Of a stretch of DNA of 32,003 nucleotides, positions 14,588 to 22,523 are shown piece by piece. Source of the stretch: Prevotella sp. Its GTDB lineage: Bacteria; Bacteroidota; Bacteroidia; Bacteroidales; Bacteroidaceae. Position 1 is the stretch's first letter; every line of letters starts with the position of its first letter. Location of the stretch: the NCBI GenBank assembly GCA_017645905.1, contig JAGCNO010000015.1, forward strand, positions 1-32,003, read 5' to 3'. The notes under the pieces were generated by a model. The model was not told the DNA's origin. It did no database searches and saw only the letters and a program-made list of their open reading frames with translations. Both the position numbers and the translations under genes were made by a program.

Positions 14588-15358
14588 TTACTTTACGATT
14601 CTCTTCTCGCCGTCGATGACGTAGATGCCTTTCTTCATCTGTCCGCTCATGCGGCGTCCGTTGAGGTCGTAAGTCTCACCGTTGACTTTCTCAGCCTCGA
14701 TGCCGGCGATGGCAGTAGCCTCACTCATGGTCATGTGCTTGATTTGCAGCTCGTTGGCCGAAGATGACTGCTCGTCCCATGAGAAACCACAGCGTGTGGG
14801 CAGGAAGGTCTTGTCGCCCTCGGTGCGTACGAGCACGCTCTCCAGAGGATAGACGTCCTGCTGGGCGGGAATACCGTAGCGACCTTCCTTGGTCATAGCC
14901 TCCCAGCTGCTCGAGAAGGTCACCTGGTTGCCCTGTCCGTCAATGAAGCGAACGGCCTTCAGGTTGGTGTCCATGGTCATGGCATCGGTATTCTTGAAGC
15001 GGAGGGTCTGCTCCTTGGGCGAGTAGACGAGATAGGGCACACCAGCCTCAATGCCACTGGCGGTGCAGTCGGCGAAGCAGAGGTTGAGCACGTTGCCCTC
15101 CTGACGGATGGCTACGAGACGCTCAACGGTCAGGCCAGGTGCGGCCTCGCTGAGCTGCTCGGCACTCATCGACATGGGCAGGCATAGCGTGTTGTAGCCT
15201 GCAAAGAAATAACGACTCACCTGAGCGGTCTTGCTCTGGTCCTGCAGCAGCTCCACGTTGAGCTTCGTGGTGTTGGTGCTCACGTATTTCACCTGTGCAC
15301 TGGCCGTGAGACAGAAGGCCGATGCCAGAAGTGCGATAAATGTATGCTTCATAATCAT
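14588..15358 (-). CDS. Secreted protein of unknown function with a Bacteroidota-style C-terminal GxYxxxG motif
   Basis: A 256-residue protein with a signal peptide (MKHTFIALLASAFCLTASAQ). The mature part is rich in short beta strands (FFAGYNTLCLPMSMSAEQL, EAGVPYLVYSPKEQTLRF, SWEAMTKEGRYGIPAQ). The final 27 residues (YDLNGRRM, then KKGIYVIDGEKRIVK) match the short C-terminal tail common on secreted Prevotella and Bacteroides proteins, which resembles a truncated sorting domain. I do not recognise a catalytic family. The start may be 15358 (MIMKHT) or 15352 (MKHT). It lies downstream of the HU gene on the same strand but behind a hairpin, so it is probably expressed separately. No clear promoter is visible. 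Confidence 0.75.
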   Translation of the reverse strand: MIMKHTFIALLASAFCLTASAQVKYVSTNTTKLNVELLQDQSKTAQVSRYFFAGYNTLCLPMSMSAEQLSEAAPGLTVERLVAIRQEGNVLNLCFADCTASGIEAGVPYLVYSPKEQTLRFKNTDAMTMDTNLKAVRFIDGQGNQVTFSSSWEAMTKEGRYGIPAQQDVYPLESVLVRTEGDKTFLPTRCGFSWDEQSSSANELQIKHMTMSEATAIAGIEAEKVNGETYDLNGRRMSGQMKKGIYVIDGEKRIVK

Positions 15359-15360
15359 TT

Positions 15361-15421
15361 AGGAGTTAAGGAAGTTAAAGGAGTTAAAGGAGATAAAGAC
15401 GTTACTTTCCTTAAAGGAATT
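15361..15421. repeat. Degenerate GGAGTTAAA tandem repeat
   Basis: About six imperfect copies of a 9-base purine-rich unit (AGGAGTTAA, GGAAGTTAA, GGAGATAAA, GGAATTAAA) fill the space between the secreted protein start and the HU terminator. On the leftward transcript this is a pyrimidine-rich AACTCCTTT repeat. Confidence 0.7.
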
Positions 15422-15454
15422 AAAGGAGTTAAGGAAGCCTTCCTCAACTCCTTT
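15422..15454 (-). terminator. Hairpin terminator after the HU gene
   Basis: AAAGGAGTTAAGGAAG (15422-15437) pairs with CTTCCTCAACTCCTTT (15439-15454) at 15 of 16 positions. On the minus strand it starts 29 bases after the HU stop codon. It is built from the same unit as the adjacent GGAGTTAAA repeats. Confidence 0.65.
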
Positions 15455-15483
15455 ATCTTTTGAAAAATCTTTACAAAGTAGAA

Positions 15484-15756
15484 TTACTTCAGAGCGTCTG
15501 CAAAGTCGCTGCCGGCCTTGAATTTCACCTGCTTCTTAGCGGGGATAGTGATCTTCTGCTTGGTAGCGGGGTTGATGCCCTCGCGAGCAGCGCGAGCGCC
15601 GACAGAGAATGTGCCAAAGCCGATGAGGGCAACCTTGTCGCCAGCAGCAAGGGCGTCCTTGACGGCTACGATAGTGGCCTCGAGGGCCTTCTTGGAATCA
15701 GCTTTCGAGAGACCAGCACCAGCTGCAATCTTCTCAATTAATTCGGTTTTGTTCAT
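15484..15756 (-). CDS. hup: HU family DNA-binding protein
   Basis: A 90-residue nucleoid protein that binds and bends DNA as a dimer. It starts MNKTELIEKIAAGAGLSK and carries the family signature GFGTFSVGARAAREGINPAT, followed by KQKITIPAKKQVKFKAG, covering the DNA-binding arm and the last strand. The length is exactly normal for HU. The ATG at 15756 follows a well-formed promoter about 55 bases upstream. It is monocistronic, with a hairpin after it. It could be named hupA or hupB; nothing here distinguishes them. Confidence 0.96.
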   Translation of the reverse strand: MNKTELIEKIAAGAGLSKADSKKALEATIVAVKDALAAGDKVALIGFGTFSVGARAAREGINPATKQKITIPAKKQVKFKAGSDFADALK

Positions 15757-15809
15757 AATGTTGATAATAATTTAGTGAATAATAAGGTTATAAAGTTCAA
15801 ATTCTTCGG

Positions 15810-15840
15810 CAAATATAGCGTAAAGTATTGATAAAACAAA
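15810..15840 (-). promoter_or_regulatory. hup: Promoter for the HU gene
   Basis: On the minus strand TTTG (15837-15840) is separated by 19 bases from TATATTTG (15810-15817). Confidence 0.75.
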
Positions 15841-15895
15841 CAAAAATCAAGAAAAAGTTTGATTTTTTATGAAAAAAAGTGCTTTCTGCCCCTTT

Positions 15896-15930
15896 TTTGT
15901 CTCTGGAGAGAGATATTTTTCGTAATTTTG
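15896..15930 (+). promoter_or_regulatory. Probable promoter for the rhomboid gene
   Basis: The -7 box TAATTTTG lies at 15923-15930. The nearest TTTG (15896-15899) is 23 bases away, longer than usual, so the -33 element is uncertain. Confidence 0.5.
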
Positions 15931-16005
15931 CAGCCGAATTGCATTATTGTGCATGACAAGGCACCAAATAGTAAATTGTAAATCCATAAATAGTAAATAT
16001 CGAAG

Positions 16006-16947
16006 ATGTTCAATAATATTCCTGCGGTGACCCGCAACTTGCTCCTGATAAACATCTTGGTCTACGTGGCCCAATGGCTCTTCGAGACCTCTGGTGTGAG
16101 TCTGGTGGAGTATGGCGGTCTGCACTTCTTCTTGGCCAGTCATTTCCACCTCTGGCAGTTCTTCACCTACATGTTTCTGCATGGTGGGTTTACCCATCTG
16201 TTTTTCAACATGTTTGCCCTCTGGATGTTCGGCTGCGTGATAGAACGAGTTTGGGGTCCGAAGAAATTCCTTTTTTATTACATTTTCTGCGGAATAGGTG
16301 CCGGACTATGCCAAGAACTGGTGCAATTCTGTGAGTTCTACTACACGGTGCAGCAGCAATTCCCAGACACTTCGCTGTCTGAGACGATGGCCATCCTGGG
16401 CAACAGCGACCTCAACGGTGCGCTGACCATCGGTGCCTCGGGTGCCATCTATGGCATCCTGCTCGCCTTCGGTATGATTTTCCCCAACGAGCGTATCTTC
16501 ATCTTCCCGCTGCCCGTGCCCATCAAGGCTAAGTGGTTCGTATGTATTTATGTGGCCATCGAAATATTCTCAGCCCTTTCGGCCGTAGGCGACGGCATTG
16601 CCCACATGGCCCACGTGGGAGGCATGCTCTTCGGATTCCTGCTCATCATCTACTGGCGTCGCCATCCGGAGCGTAACTTCGACCTGAGCAGCAGCCGACA
16701 GTTCTTCGAGAAATGGGGCAAGCCGAAAAAGACCGGTCCCACCCTTGACACGGAGCAATACGGCGAGACCACCACGACGACCACTACGGGCTATGGTCCC
16801 CGCCGCGAGGACGACATGGAGTATAACGCCCGGAAGAAAGCCCTGCAGGAAGAGATCGACGCCCTGCTCGACAAGATTCGCCTAAGCGGGTATGACAGTC
16901 TGACAAAGGAAGAGAAGAAACGCCTCTTCGAGGCCAGCCGCCAATGA
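16006..16947 (+). CDS. Rhomboid family intramembrane serine protease
   Basis: A 313-residue inner-membrane protein with about six hydrophobic helices. The first helix region starts VTRNLLLINILVYVAQWLF. The conserved FLHGGFTHLFFNM (about 58-70) precedes the serine motif GASGAIYG (S145). The catalytic histidine is H203 in AHMAHVGGMLFG. A hydrophilic insertion (about 103-140, FCEFYYTVQQQFP and beyond) separates the second conserved block from the catalytic serine helix. The C-terminal tail (about 220-313) is charged and cytoplasmic, with a run of threonines (TTTTTT) and a helical end. The gene ends in an ATGA overlap with the EEP gene, indicating translational coupling. The protease substrate is unknown. 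Confidence 0.93.
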   Translation: MFNNIPAVTRNLLLINILVYVAQWLFETSGVSLVEYGGLHFFLASHFHLWQFFTYMFLHGGFTHLFFNMFALWMFGCVIERVWGPKKFLFYYIFCGIGAGLCQELVQFCEFYYTVQQQFPDTSLSETMAILGNSDLNGALTIGASGAIYGILLAFGMIFPNERIFIFPLPVPIKAKWFVCIYVAIEIFSALSAVGDGIAHMAHVGGMLFGFLLIIYWRRHPERNFDLSSSRQFFEKWGKPKKTGPTLDTEQYGETTTTTTTGYGPRREDDMEYNARKKALQEEIDALLDKIRLSGYDSLTKEEKKRLFEASRQ

Positions 16948-18041
16948 AGTTTGTAAAAGCATTGATTGTCAACCTGCTGACGCTGGTAGCCCTGATTGTC
17001 GGCCTGTTGTTGATAGCTGTGGGTTATAGCGACCGCATACCGCCCGCCGACCACCCGCTATTGGCCTGTGCCGGTATGGCAATGCCCGTCGCAATAGCGC
17101 TCAACATAGGCATGCTGCTCATAATGCTCTTTGTCAAGTGGCAACGGGCATGGATTCCGCTGGCGGCCTTTGTCGTAACCTACATACCCATACGCACATA
17201 CGTACCTTTACATTTTACTACAGGCGAGGCAGAGCATGAGGTAGGTCTGCGACTGATAACCTACAACGTCTGCGGATACAGCGGAAACCACAAGTACAAC
17301 CACGCCTTAGACAGCATCACCAACTACATCATGGCCCAAGATGCAGACATTGTGTGCATACAGGAAGAACAGAGCGGGAAGTATAAGTCTGAGGAGCGAT
17401 GGAAAGAACTGTACCCCTACAACGAAATACTGTTCCTTAATGAGAATGACAAAAAGTCCTACAACATCGTGGGCATACACTCCCGACTGCCCATCATCAA
17501 GAGCGAACGGATAGAATATGTATCAAGAAGCAACGGCTCCGTAGCCTATTACCTCCAGCTTGGCAACGACACTATCATCGTCATCAACAACCATCTGGAA
17601 AGTACACACCTCACCGAAAAGGAACGCACACAGTATAAAGAGATACTTAAGGGCAACAAGGAGCGAGAGCAGGCTGAGCAGGAACTATCCTCGCTCATCA
17701 AGGTGCTGGGCAAAAGCATGGTGAAACGCGCACCGCAGGCCGAGGCCGTCCACCGCTACGTAGAGGCCCACAGCCAGTACCCCATCATCGTCTGCGGAGA
17801 CTTTAACGACACACCCATCTCCTACACCCGGCATGTCATCGCCCAAGGACTTACCGACTGTTATGCCGAAGCCGGTTGCGGACTCGGTTTGTCATATAAT
17901 CGGAAAGGATTCAACTTCCGCATAGACCACATTTTCTGCTCTTCACACTTCACACCAATATCGTGCAAAGTTGACAACAAGATGGACGTAAGTGACCATT
18001 ATCCCATGATTTGCAGCATGAAAAGGAATAATAAACCCTAA
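16944..18041 (+). CDS. Membrane-anchored endonuclease/exonuclease/phosphatase family hydrolase
   Basis: A 365-residue protein. Three N-terminal membrane segments (about 5-28, 40-62 and 68-85) precede an EEP domain (about 103-365). Signature residues are visible: LRLITYNVCGY with the metal-site Asn, DADIVCIQEEQ with the catalytic Glu, INNHLES, IVCGDFNDTPIS with the Asp and Asn, and DVSDHYPM with the terminal Asp-His pair. Members cleave phosphodiesters in nucleic acids, lipids or sugars; the membrane anchor suggests a lipid or periplasmic substrate, but this is not determined. It overlaps the rhomboid gene by 4 bases (ATGA). The next gene, secDF, has its own promoter. Confidence 0.88.
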   Translation: MKFVKALIVNLLTLVALIVGLLLIAVGYSDRIPPADHPLLACAGMAMPVAIALNIGMLLIMLFVKWQRAWIPLAAFVVTYIPIRTYVPLHFTTGEAEHEVGLRLITYNVCGYSGNHKYNHALDSITNYIMAQDADIVCIQEEQSGKYKSEERWKELYPYNEILFLNENDKKSYNIVGIHSRLPIIKSERIEYVSRSNGSVAYYLQLGNDTIIVINNHLESTHLTEKERTQYKEILKGNKEREQAEQELSSLIKVLGKSMVKRAPQAEAVHRYVEAHSQYPIIVCGDFNDTPISYTRHVIAQGLTDCYAEAGCGLGLSYNRKGFNFRIDHIFCSSHFTPISCKVDNKMDVSDHYPMICSMKRNNKP

Positions 18042-18090
18042 AAAATATGTGAAAGTTATCCAAAAATTTCTTCATCTGTAAAAAAAGCCG

Positions 18091-18098
18091 TATATTTG
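18091..18098 (+). promoter_or_regulatory. secDF: -7 promoter element for secDF
   Basis: TATATTTG lies 48 bases before the ATG at 18146. At the -33 position (18067-18070) the sequence is TTTC rather than TTTG. The upstream extension of the open frame overlaps this region, so it is not coding. Confidence 0.6.
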
Positions 18099-18145
18099 CA
18101 CGCTAAAATTTGAAAATATCTATCAAATTACAAACAAATAACAAA

Positions 18146-21100
18146 ATGCAAAACAAAGGAATTGTAAAATTTATTGCAGTAGCACTCATCCTTGTGTGCT
18201 GCTTCTATCTTTCCTTCTCCTTCGTTACTCGTTACCACGAGAACAAGGCCGCAGCTCTTGCTGAGCAGGTCGGAGAAGAAGCCGGACAGGCCTACCTGGA
18301 CTCGGTATCATCAACCAACGTCTATCTCATGACCTACAACCTCAAGGAGTGCCGTGAGATGGAGATTGGCCTCGGCCTTGACCTTAAGGGCGGTATGAAC
18401 GTTATCCTCGAAGTCAGCGTACCCGATATTATCGACGTGCTCGCCGACCACAAGAAGGACGAGGGTTATCGCAAAGCTTGGGAAATGGCCAAGAAGGACG
18501 AGGAGCAGAGTCAGTCTGACTACATCACCCTCTTCTACAACCGCTGGAAGGAGACTGGCAATGGCCGTCCCCTGGCTGCCATTTTCGCCACCCAGCAGAT
18601 GAAGAACACCGTAAACACCAAGAGCACCGACGAGGAAGTTCTCAAGGCCCTGCGTGCCGAGGTTGACGCCGCCGTCGATAACGCCGAGACCGTCGTCCGC
18701 ACCCGTGTGGATAAGTTCGGCGTAGTGCAGCCTAACATACAGAAGCTCGAGGGCCAGAGCCGCATCATGGTTGAAATGCCTGGTGTGAAGGAGCCCGAGC
18801 GTGTACGTAAGCTTCTCCAGGGAAGTGCAAACCTGGAGTTCTGGGAGACCTACAACGCCCAGGACGCCCTGCCTTATCTGGCACAGCTCAACCAGGCCTA
18901 TGCTGCCGAGATGAGCCACATCAACGCTGAAGACACAGAGAGCACAGAGGCTACTGAGGCAACAGAGGCCACGGAGACCGAAGAGGCCACCGAGAAGCCC
19001 GCTACTAATAATGAAGTCCTTGACAGCGCCAGAAACGCCCTCGACGCCGCCGCTGAGAAAATCAGCGAGGCCGAGGCCGCCCTTGGCAGCGCCGACCAGG
19101 ACATGGAGCGTGTACGCCGCCAGAACCCGCTGCTTGCCTATCTTGACACCCGCTTCGCCGGACTGGCCATGCTTGGCTATGCCAACGCCAACGACGTTGC
19201 CAAGATCAACGAGGTCATCAACAGCGACATCGCCAAGAAAGTGCTGCCCGCTGACATGAAGCTGCTGTGGAGCGCTAAGCCCGCACGCCTCGAGGGTGCC
19301 AAGGGTGACTTCTACGAGCTCTACGCTATCAAGGTCACTGACCCCAACGGCAAGGCTCCCCTGAGTGGTGACGTCATCGTCAACGCCAAGGATGACTTCT
19401 CACAGGGTCTGGGCAAGAGCGAGCCCGTCGTGTCCATGCAGATGAACACCGAGGGTACCCGCATTTGGGCCAACCTGACTAAGATGAACATCGGCCGCGC
19501 CATCGCTATCGTGCTTGATGACGTTGTGTACAGCGCTCCCCGTGTGAACGACGAGATTACCGGCGGTAACTCTCAGATTTCGGGTAGCTTCACTCCCGCC
19601 GAGACCAAGGACCTTGCCAACACGCTGAACTCTGGTAAGATGCCGGCTCCGACCCGTATCGTCCAGGAGCAGGTCGTCGGTCCTACCCTCGGTGCACAGT
19701 CCATCCAGCAGGGCTTCTGGTCATTCGTTGTGGCCTTCATCCTGCTGATGTGCGTCATGCTTCTCCTCTACGGTCTCATTCCCGGTATGCTGGCCAACTG
19801 CGCCCTGCTCTTCAACCTCTTCTTCACACTGGGTATCCTCGCCTCGTTCCAGGCCGCTTTGACCATGCCTGGTATCGCCGGTATCGTGCTGACGCTGGGT
19901 ACCGCTGTGGACGCCAACGTGCTTATCTATGAGCGCACGAAGGAAGAGCTTCGCAAGGGTCTGCACATCAAGGAGGCTCTGAACCAAGGTTATGCCAACG
20001 CCTTCTCGGCCATCTTCGACTCGAACCTCACTTCGTTGATCACGGGTATCATCCTCTACGTCTTTGGTACTGGTCCTATCCGCGGCTTCGCCACGACCCT
20101 TATCATCGGTATCTGCGTCAGCTTCTTCACCGCCGTGTTCATGACCCGTCTGGTCTATGACCATCAGATGAAGCGCGACAAGTGGCAGAACCTCACCTTC
20201 TCCACTTCCTTCTCGAAGAACCTCATGCAGGGCACGCACTTCAACTTCATGGGTGCCTATAAGACCTCTTACACCGTTTGGATTGCAGCCGCCATCATCT
20301 TCATCCTCTGCTTCTTCTTCCGTGGACTCGACCAGAGTATCGACTTCACCGGTGGTCGTAACTACGTGGTGACCCTCGACAAGGAAGTTCCCGTGGAGGA
20401 GGTTCGTGACCTCGTCAGCAACGTCTTTACTGAGGACGAGGGCAAGGTGGCTTACACCAGCGTTATCGCCCTGGGTGCTTCGAGCGACAAGACCGTGCGT
20501 ATCTCCACCAACTGGAAAATCAACTCTAACGACCCCATCGTCGACGACCAGGCTGAGGACATCCTCTACAACACGTTGAAGGAAGGCGGTCTCATCACTC
20601 AGGAGAGCATTGAGTCGTTCAAGAACCCCGACGAGCGTGAGGGTGGTTCCATCATTGAGTCTTCAAAGGTTGGTCCTTCCATCGCTAAGACCATTACCCG
20701 TGGCGCTATCATCAGCGTCATCTTGGCTCTGATTGCCATCTTCCTTTACATCTTGCTGCGCTTCCGCAACGTGGCCTTCTCTGTTGGCTCAATCGTTGCC
20801 CTGGCCTTCGATGCCCTTATCGTCATCGGCTTCTACTCGCTGCTCCACCACGTCGTGCCTTGGTCGCTCGAGGTCGACCAGACGTTCATCGGTGCTATCC
20901 TGACCGTGATTGGTTACTCCATCAACGATAAGGTGGTGGTCTTCGACCGTATCCGTGAGAACATTGGCCTCTTCCCCAAGCGTGACCGCCGCCAGCTGTT
21001 CAACGAGTCGCTGAACCAGACCCTGGCCCGTACCATCAACACGTCGGTGACGACGCTCGTCGTGCTGCTCACCATCTTCTTCCTTGGTGGCGACAGCATC

Positions 21101-21232
21101 CGCTCGTTCTCCTTCGCCATGATTCTCGGTGTCATCTTCGGTACGCTCTCTTCCATTTTCATCGCTGCTCCTACGGCTTACCTCACGATGAGCAAGAAGG
21201 ACCGCAAGGAAATAGAGCCCGCAGCTGCATAG
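18146..21232 (+). CDS. secDF: SecDF fusion protein, protein translocase subunit
   Basis: A 1028-residue fusion of SecD and SecF, the proton-driven accessory subunits that pull secreted proteins through SecYEG. The SecD half has an N-terminal helix (KFIAVALILVCCFYLSF), the motif GLDLKGGM, the periplasmic P1 domain and a six-helix membrane block with GTAVDANVLIYERTKEEL. The SecF half starts after about residue 700 (SIDFTGGRNYVV) and ends with a second membrane block containing GYSINDKVVVFDRIREN. A low-complexity insert (T-E-A repeats, then an Ala/Glu-rich helix, about 257-320) lies inside P1 and adds length compared with typical members. The start at 18146 (MQNKGIVKF) is preferred; the longer frame begins in the promoter region. 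Single-protein SecDF is usual in Bacteroidota. Confidence 0.96.
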   Translation: MQNKGIVKFIAVALILVCCFYLSFSFVTRYHENKAAALAEQVGEEAGQAYLDSVSSTNVYLMTYNLKECREMEIGLGLDLKGGMNVILEVSVPDIIDVLADHKKDEGYRKAWEMAKKDEEQSQSDYITLFYNRWKETGNGRPLAAIFATQQMKNTVNTKSTDEEVLKALRAEVDAAVDNAETVVRTRVDKFGVVQPNIQKLEGQSRIMVEMPGVKEPERVRKLLQGSANLEFWETYNAQDALPYLAQLNQAYAAEMSHINAEDTESTEATEATEATETEEATEKPATNNEVLDSARNALDAAAEKISEAEAALGSADQDMERVRRQNPLLAYLDTRFAGLAMLGYANANDVAKINEVINSDIAKKVLPADMKLLWSAKPARLEGAKGDFYELYAIKVTDPNGKAPLSGDVIVNAKDDFSQGLGKSEPVVSMQMNTEGTRIWANLTKMNIGRAIAIVLDDVVYSAPRVNDEITGGNSQISGSFTPAETKDLANTLNSGKMPAPTRIVQEQVVGPTLGAQSIQQGFWSFVVAFILLMCVMLLLYGLIPGMLANCALLFNLFFTLGILASFQAALTMPGIAGIVLTLGTAVDANVLIYERTKEELRKGLHIKEALNQGYANAFSAIFDSNLTSLITGIILYVFGTGPIRGFATTLIIGICVSFFTAVFMTRLVYDHQMKRDKWQNLTFSTSFSKNLMQGTHFNFMGAYKTSYTVWIAAAIIFILCFFFRGLDQSIDFTGGRNYVVTLDKEVPVEEVRDLVSNVFTEDEGKVAYTSVIALGASSDKTVRISTNWKINSNDPIVDDQAEDILYNTLKEGGLITQESIESFKNPDEREGGSIIESSKVGPSIAKTITRGAIISVILALIAIFLYILLRFRNVAFSVGSIVALAFDALIVIGFYSLLHHVVPWSLEVDQTFIGAILTVIGYSINDKVVVFDRIRENIGLFPKRDRRQLFNESLNQTLARTINTSVTTLVVLLTIFFLGGDSIRSFSFAMILGVIFGTLSSIFIAAPTAYLTMSKKDRKEIEPAAA

Positions 21233-21287
21233 TATTATATATAATGTTCGCATACATATATAATATATAATTATTCCCCAAAAGAAA

Positions 21288-21327
21288 GCCCACCGTCAGC
21301 ATTTGCCTGGCGGTGGGCATTTCTTTT
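21288..21327 (+). terminator. Rho-independent terminator after secDF
   Basis: GCCCACCG (21288-21295) pairs with CGGTGGGC (21311-21318), followed by ATTTCTTTT. It lies 56 bases past the stop codon. Confidence 0.85.
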
Positions 21328-21335
21328 GCCCAGAA

Positions 21336-21545
21336 ATGGTCAATTATAAGGGTCAGAATTGTCTTTTAGTAAACATATCAAGCAATGTCCGCATCATTGA
21401 AGGTTTCGAAGTTGACCCGCTTACTGACTATACCATGACATTCTGGGTAAAGACCGACAAGGACGCTTATTTCCACATGACCTTCTCTGGCAACAGTACT
21501 AATGGCAGTTGGATTTTAAAGGCCGGCGAATGGACGAAGATTGTG
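21336..21545 (+). pseudogene. Fragment of a secreted carbohydrate-binding-like protein
   Basis: The frame translates to a beta-sandwich-like stretch (EGFEVDPLTDYTMTFWVKTD, then AYFHMTFSGNST and WILKAGEWTKIVM). It has the look of a carbohydrate-binding or jelly-roll module: aromatic strands, the FWVKTD strand and an AGEWTKIV strand. It lacks a signal peptide and the rest of a protein, and begins only 8 bases after the secDF terminator. After about 21545 the frame runs antisense into a truncated toxin gene and loses its character. This is best read as a decayed internal gene fragment. Assignment to a specific CBM family is not possible. Confidence 0.55.
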
Positions 21546-21662
21546 ATGCTGCATGATGTCCATCAGAATCTTCGTCGCCTTCTTGAAGAGGTTCGGGTTC
21601 GACTTCTTCCACTTGCGCAGCGTTCGGTCGGCCTCCTTGGAGTATTCAATCGTGTAAATCAT
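21516..21662 (-). pseudogene. Truncated RelE/YoeB-type toxin
   Basis: The start MIYTIEYSKEADRTLRKWKK and the continuation FKKATKILMDIMQH match the N-terminal half of Txe/YoeB-like endoribonuclease toxins, which are normally about 85-90 residues. After the codon at 21546-21548 the sequence becomes HNLRPFAGL and stops, giving only 48 residues. That tail is the reverse complement of the adjoining carbohydrate-binding-like fragment. The C-terminal catalytic part (the conserved GxGxPE, Arg and His-Tyr region) is missing, so the toxin should be inactive. Its start overlaps the antitoxin stop as ATGA, the normal arrangement for such pairs. Family recognition is by motif memory and is fairly secure. 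Confidence 0.75.
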
Positions 21663-21919
21663 AGGCTGTCGAAATAGCGCTGCATCTCCTCGGGGGTGCT
21701 GCACTTAATGGTTTCGCCCTTGGCCATTTCGCGGCGTGCCTTGTTGATGGAGCGGCGCATGGCGGGAGTGATGGACTTGTCGTCGCTGATGGTGGCCACG
21801 CGCACCGATGCTATGCCACGTATCAGCTTCAGTGCCCTCTTGATGTCGGCCACGAGCGCGTTGTCCTCCAGCGTGATAATCATCTGGGCCGGATTAGTTA
21901 TTGATGTTGCTGTTGCCAT
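21659..21919 (-). CDS. Antitoxin of a Txe/YoeB-like toxin-antitoxin pair
   Basis: An 86-residue protein (MATATSITNPAQMIITLEDN, ending STPEEMQRYFDSL) with a short beta-like N-terminus and a charged helical C-terminus (RRSINKARREMAKGETIK). The layout fits a small antitoxin that binds operator DNA and wraps its toxin. It is translationally coupled to the truncated toxin gene by an ATGA overlap. An alternative start at 21931 would add MGII. The promoter box 20-30 bases upstream makes longer versions impossible. The pair is now an antitoxin without a working partner; it may persist as a repressor, as protection against a related toxin elsewhere, or as a relic. Confidence 0.75.
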   Translation of the reverse strand: MATATSITNPAQMIITLEDNALVADIKRALKLIRGIASVRVATISDDKSITPAMRRSINKARREMAKGETIKCSTPEEMQRYFDSL

Positions 21920-21950
21920 AATTATGCCCATTAATGTGTTATAACGGGGG

Positions 21951-21958
21951 CAAAGGTA
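21951..21958 (-). promoter_or_regulatory. -7 promoter element for the antitoxin gene
   Basis: TACCTTTG on the minus strand, 19 bases from the upstream ATG and 31 from the preferred ATG. No good -33 TTTG is visible. Confidence 0.6.
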
Positions 21959-22127
21959 CGAATTAATTTTCACATAACATGCGATGGTGGCGTTAAAAGT
22001 ACAAAAAGCGGGCGAAACGACGAACGAAGCAAGCCCTGTTCCGCTGGATTTCAATCGGGTCAGAGGTGTGATGTAAAGAAAAATGTCAGAATAAAGCATC
22101 GAGGGAACAAGGCGTTCCAGTGAAAAG

Positions 22128-22161
22128 ACCTGCACAAACTTGGCGGTTTGTGCAGGTTTTC
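22128..22161 (+). terminator. Orphan 12-bp perfect hairpin followed by a short T run
   Basis: ACCTGCACAAAC (22128-22139) pairs perfectly with GTTTGTGCAGGT (22146-22157) around TTGGCG, then TTTTC. It has the form of an intrinsic terminator but no annotated gene ends nearby on the plus strand. Confidence 0.7.
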
Positions 22162-22413
22162 TGGTGGCAAAGGGCTGCAAAAACAGGGGTGCGGGGATTG
22201 CAAATTCCCTTCAACGGTGAGAAATGTGGGGTGAGAGGCGGTCGTTTAACGTTTATTAGTACGTAGAAGAAGGAAAATGCTCATTTTGACACTCGGCGAA
22301 AAACGGGGTGATGGTGCATGGAAAATTAATAGATATACAGAAAAATGGGGCGATTAATGCAGAAATATACATAAACATGCAGATAGCGGTGACGGCTGCG
22401 GAATAGCCAATAA

Positions 22414-22468
22414 GCCGTTCTTTCTATAGGAATAAGCCGTTCTTTCCATGAGAAAAAGCCGTTCTTTC
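22414..22468. repeat. Three tandem 22-bp units with GCCGTTCTTTC core
   Basis: GCCGTTCTTTC begins at 22414, 22436 and 22458, exactly 22 bases apart, with AATAA or GAAAAA between copies. It is the reverse complement of the AGAAAGAACGGC repeat at 14389-14422. Confidence 0.85.
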
Positions 22469-22518
22469 CCATAGAAAAGACTATCTTTTCTCCTGGAAAA
22501 GGTAGTCTTTTCTATGGG
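22468..22518. repeat. Long near-perfect hairpin
   Basis: CCCATAGAAAAGACTA (22468-22483) is perfectly complementary to 22503-22518. The stem continues inward through a T-G pair and CTTTTC/GAAAAG around a four-base loop, giving about 23 paired positions. It adjoins the last copy of the 22-bp repeat. Confidence 0.8.
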
Positions 22519-22523
22519 TGGTG

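Noticed and set aside
21982-22074. 30-codon plus-strand ATG frame in the gene-poor region
   Set aside because: No ribosome-binding site or recognised similarity and an unremarkable length for chance.
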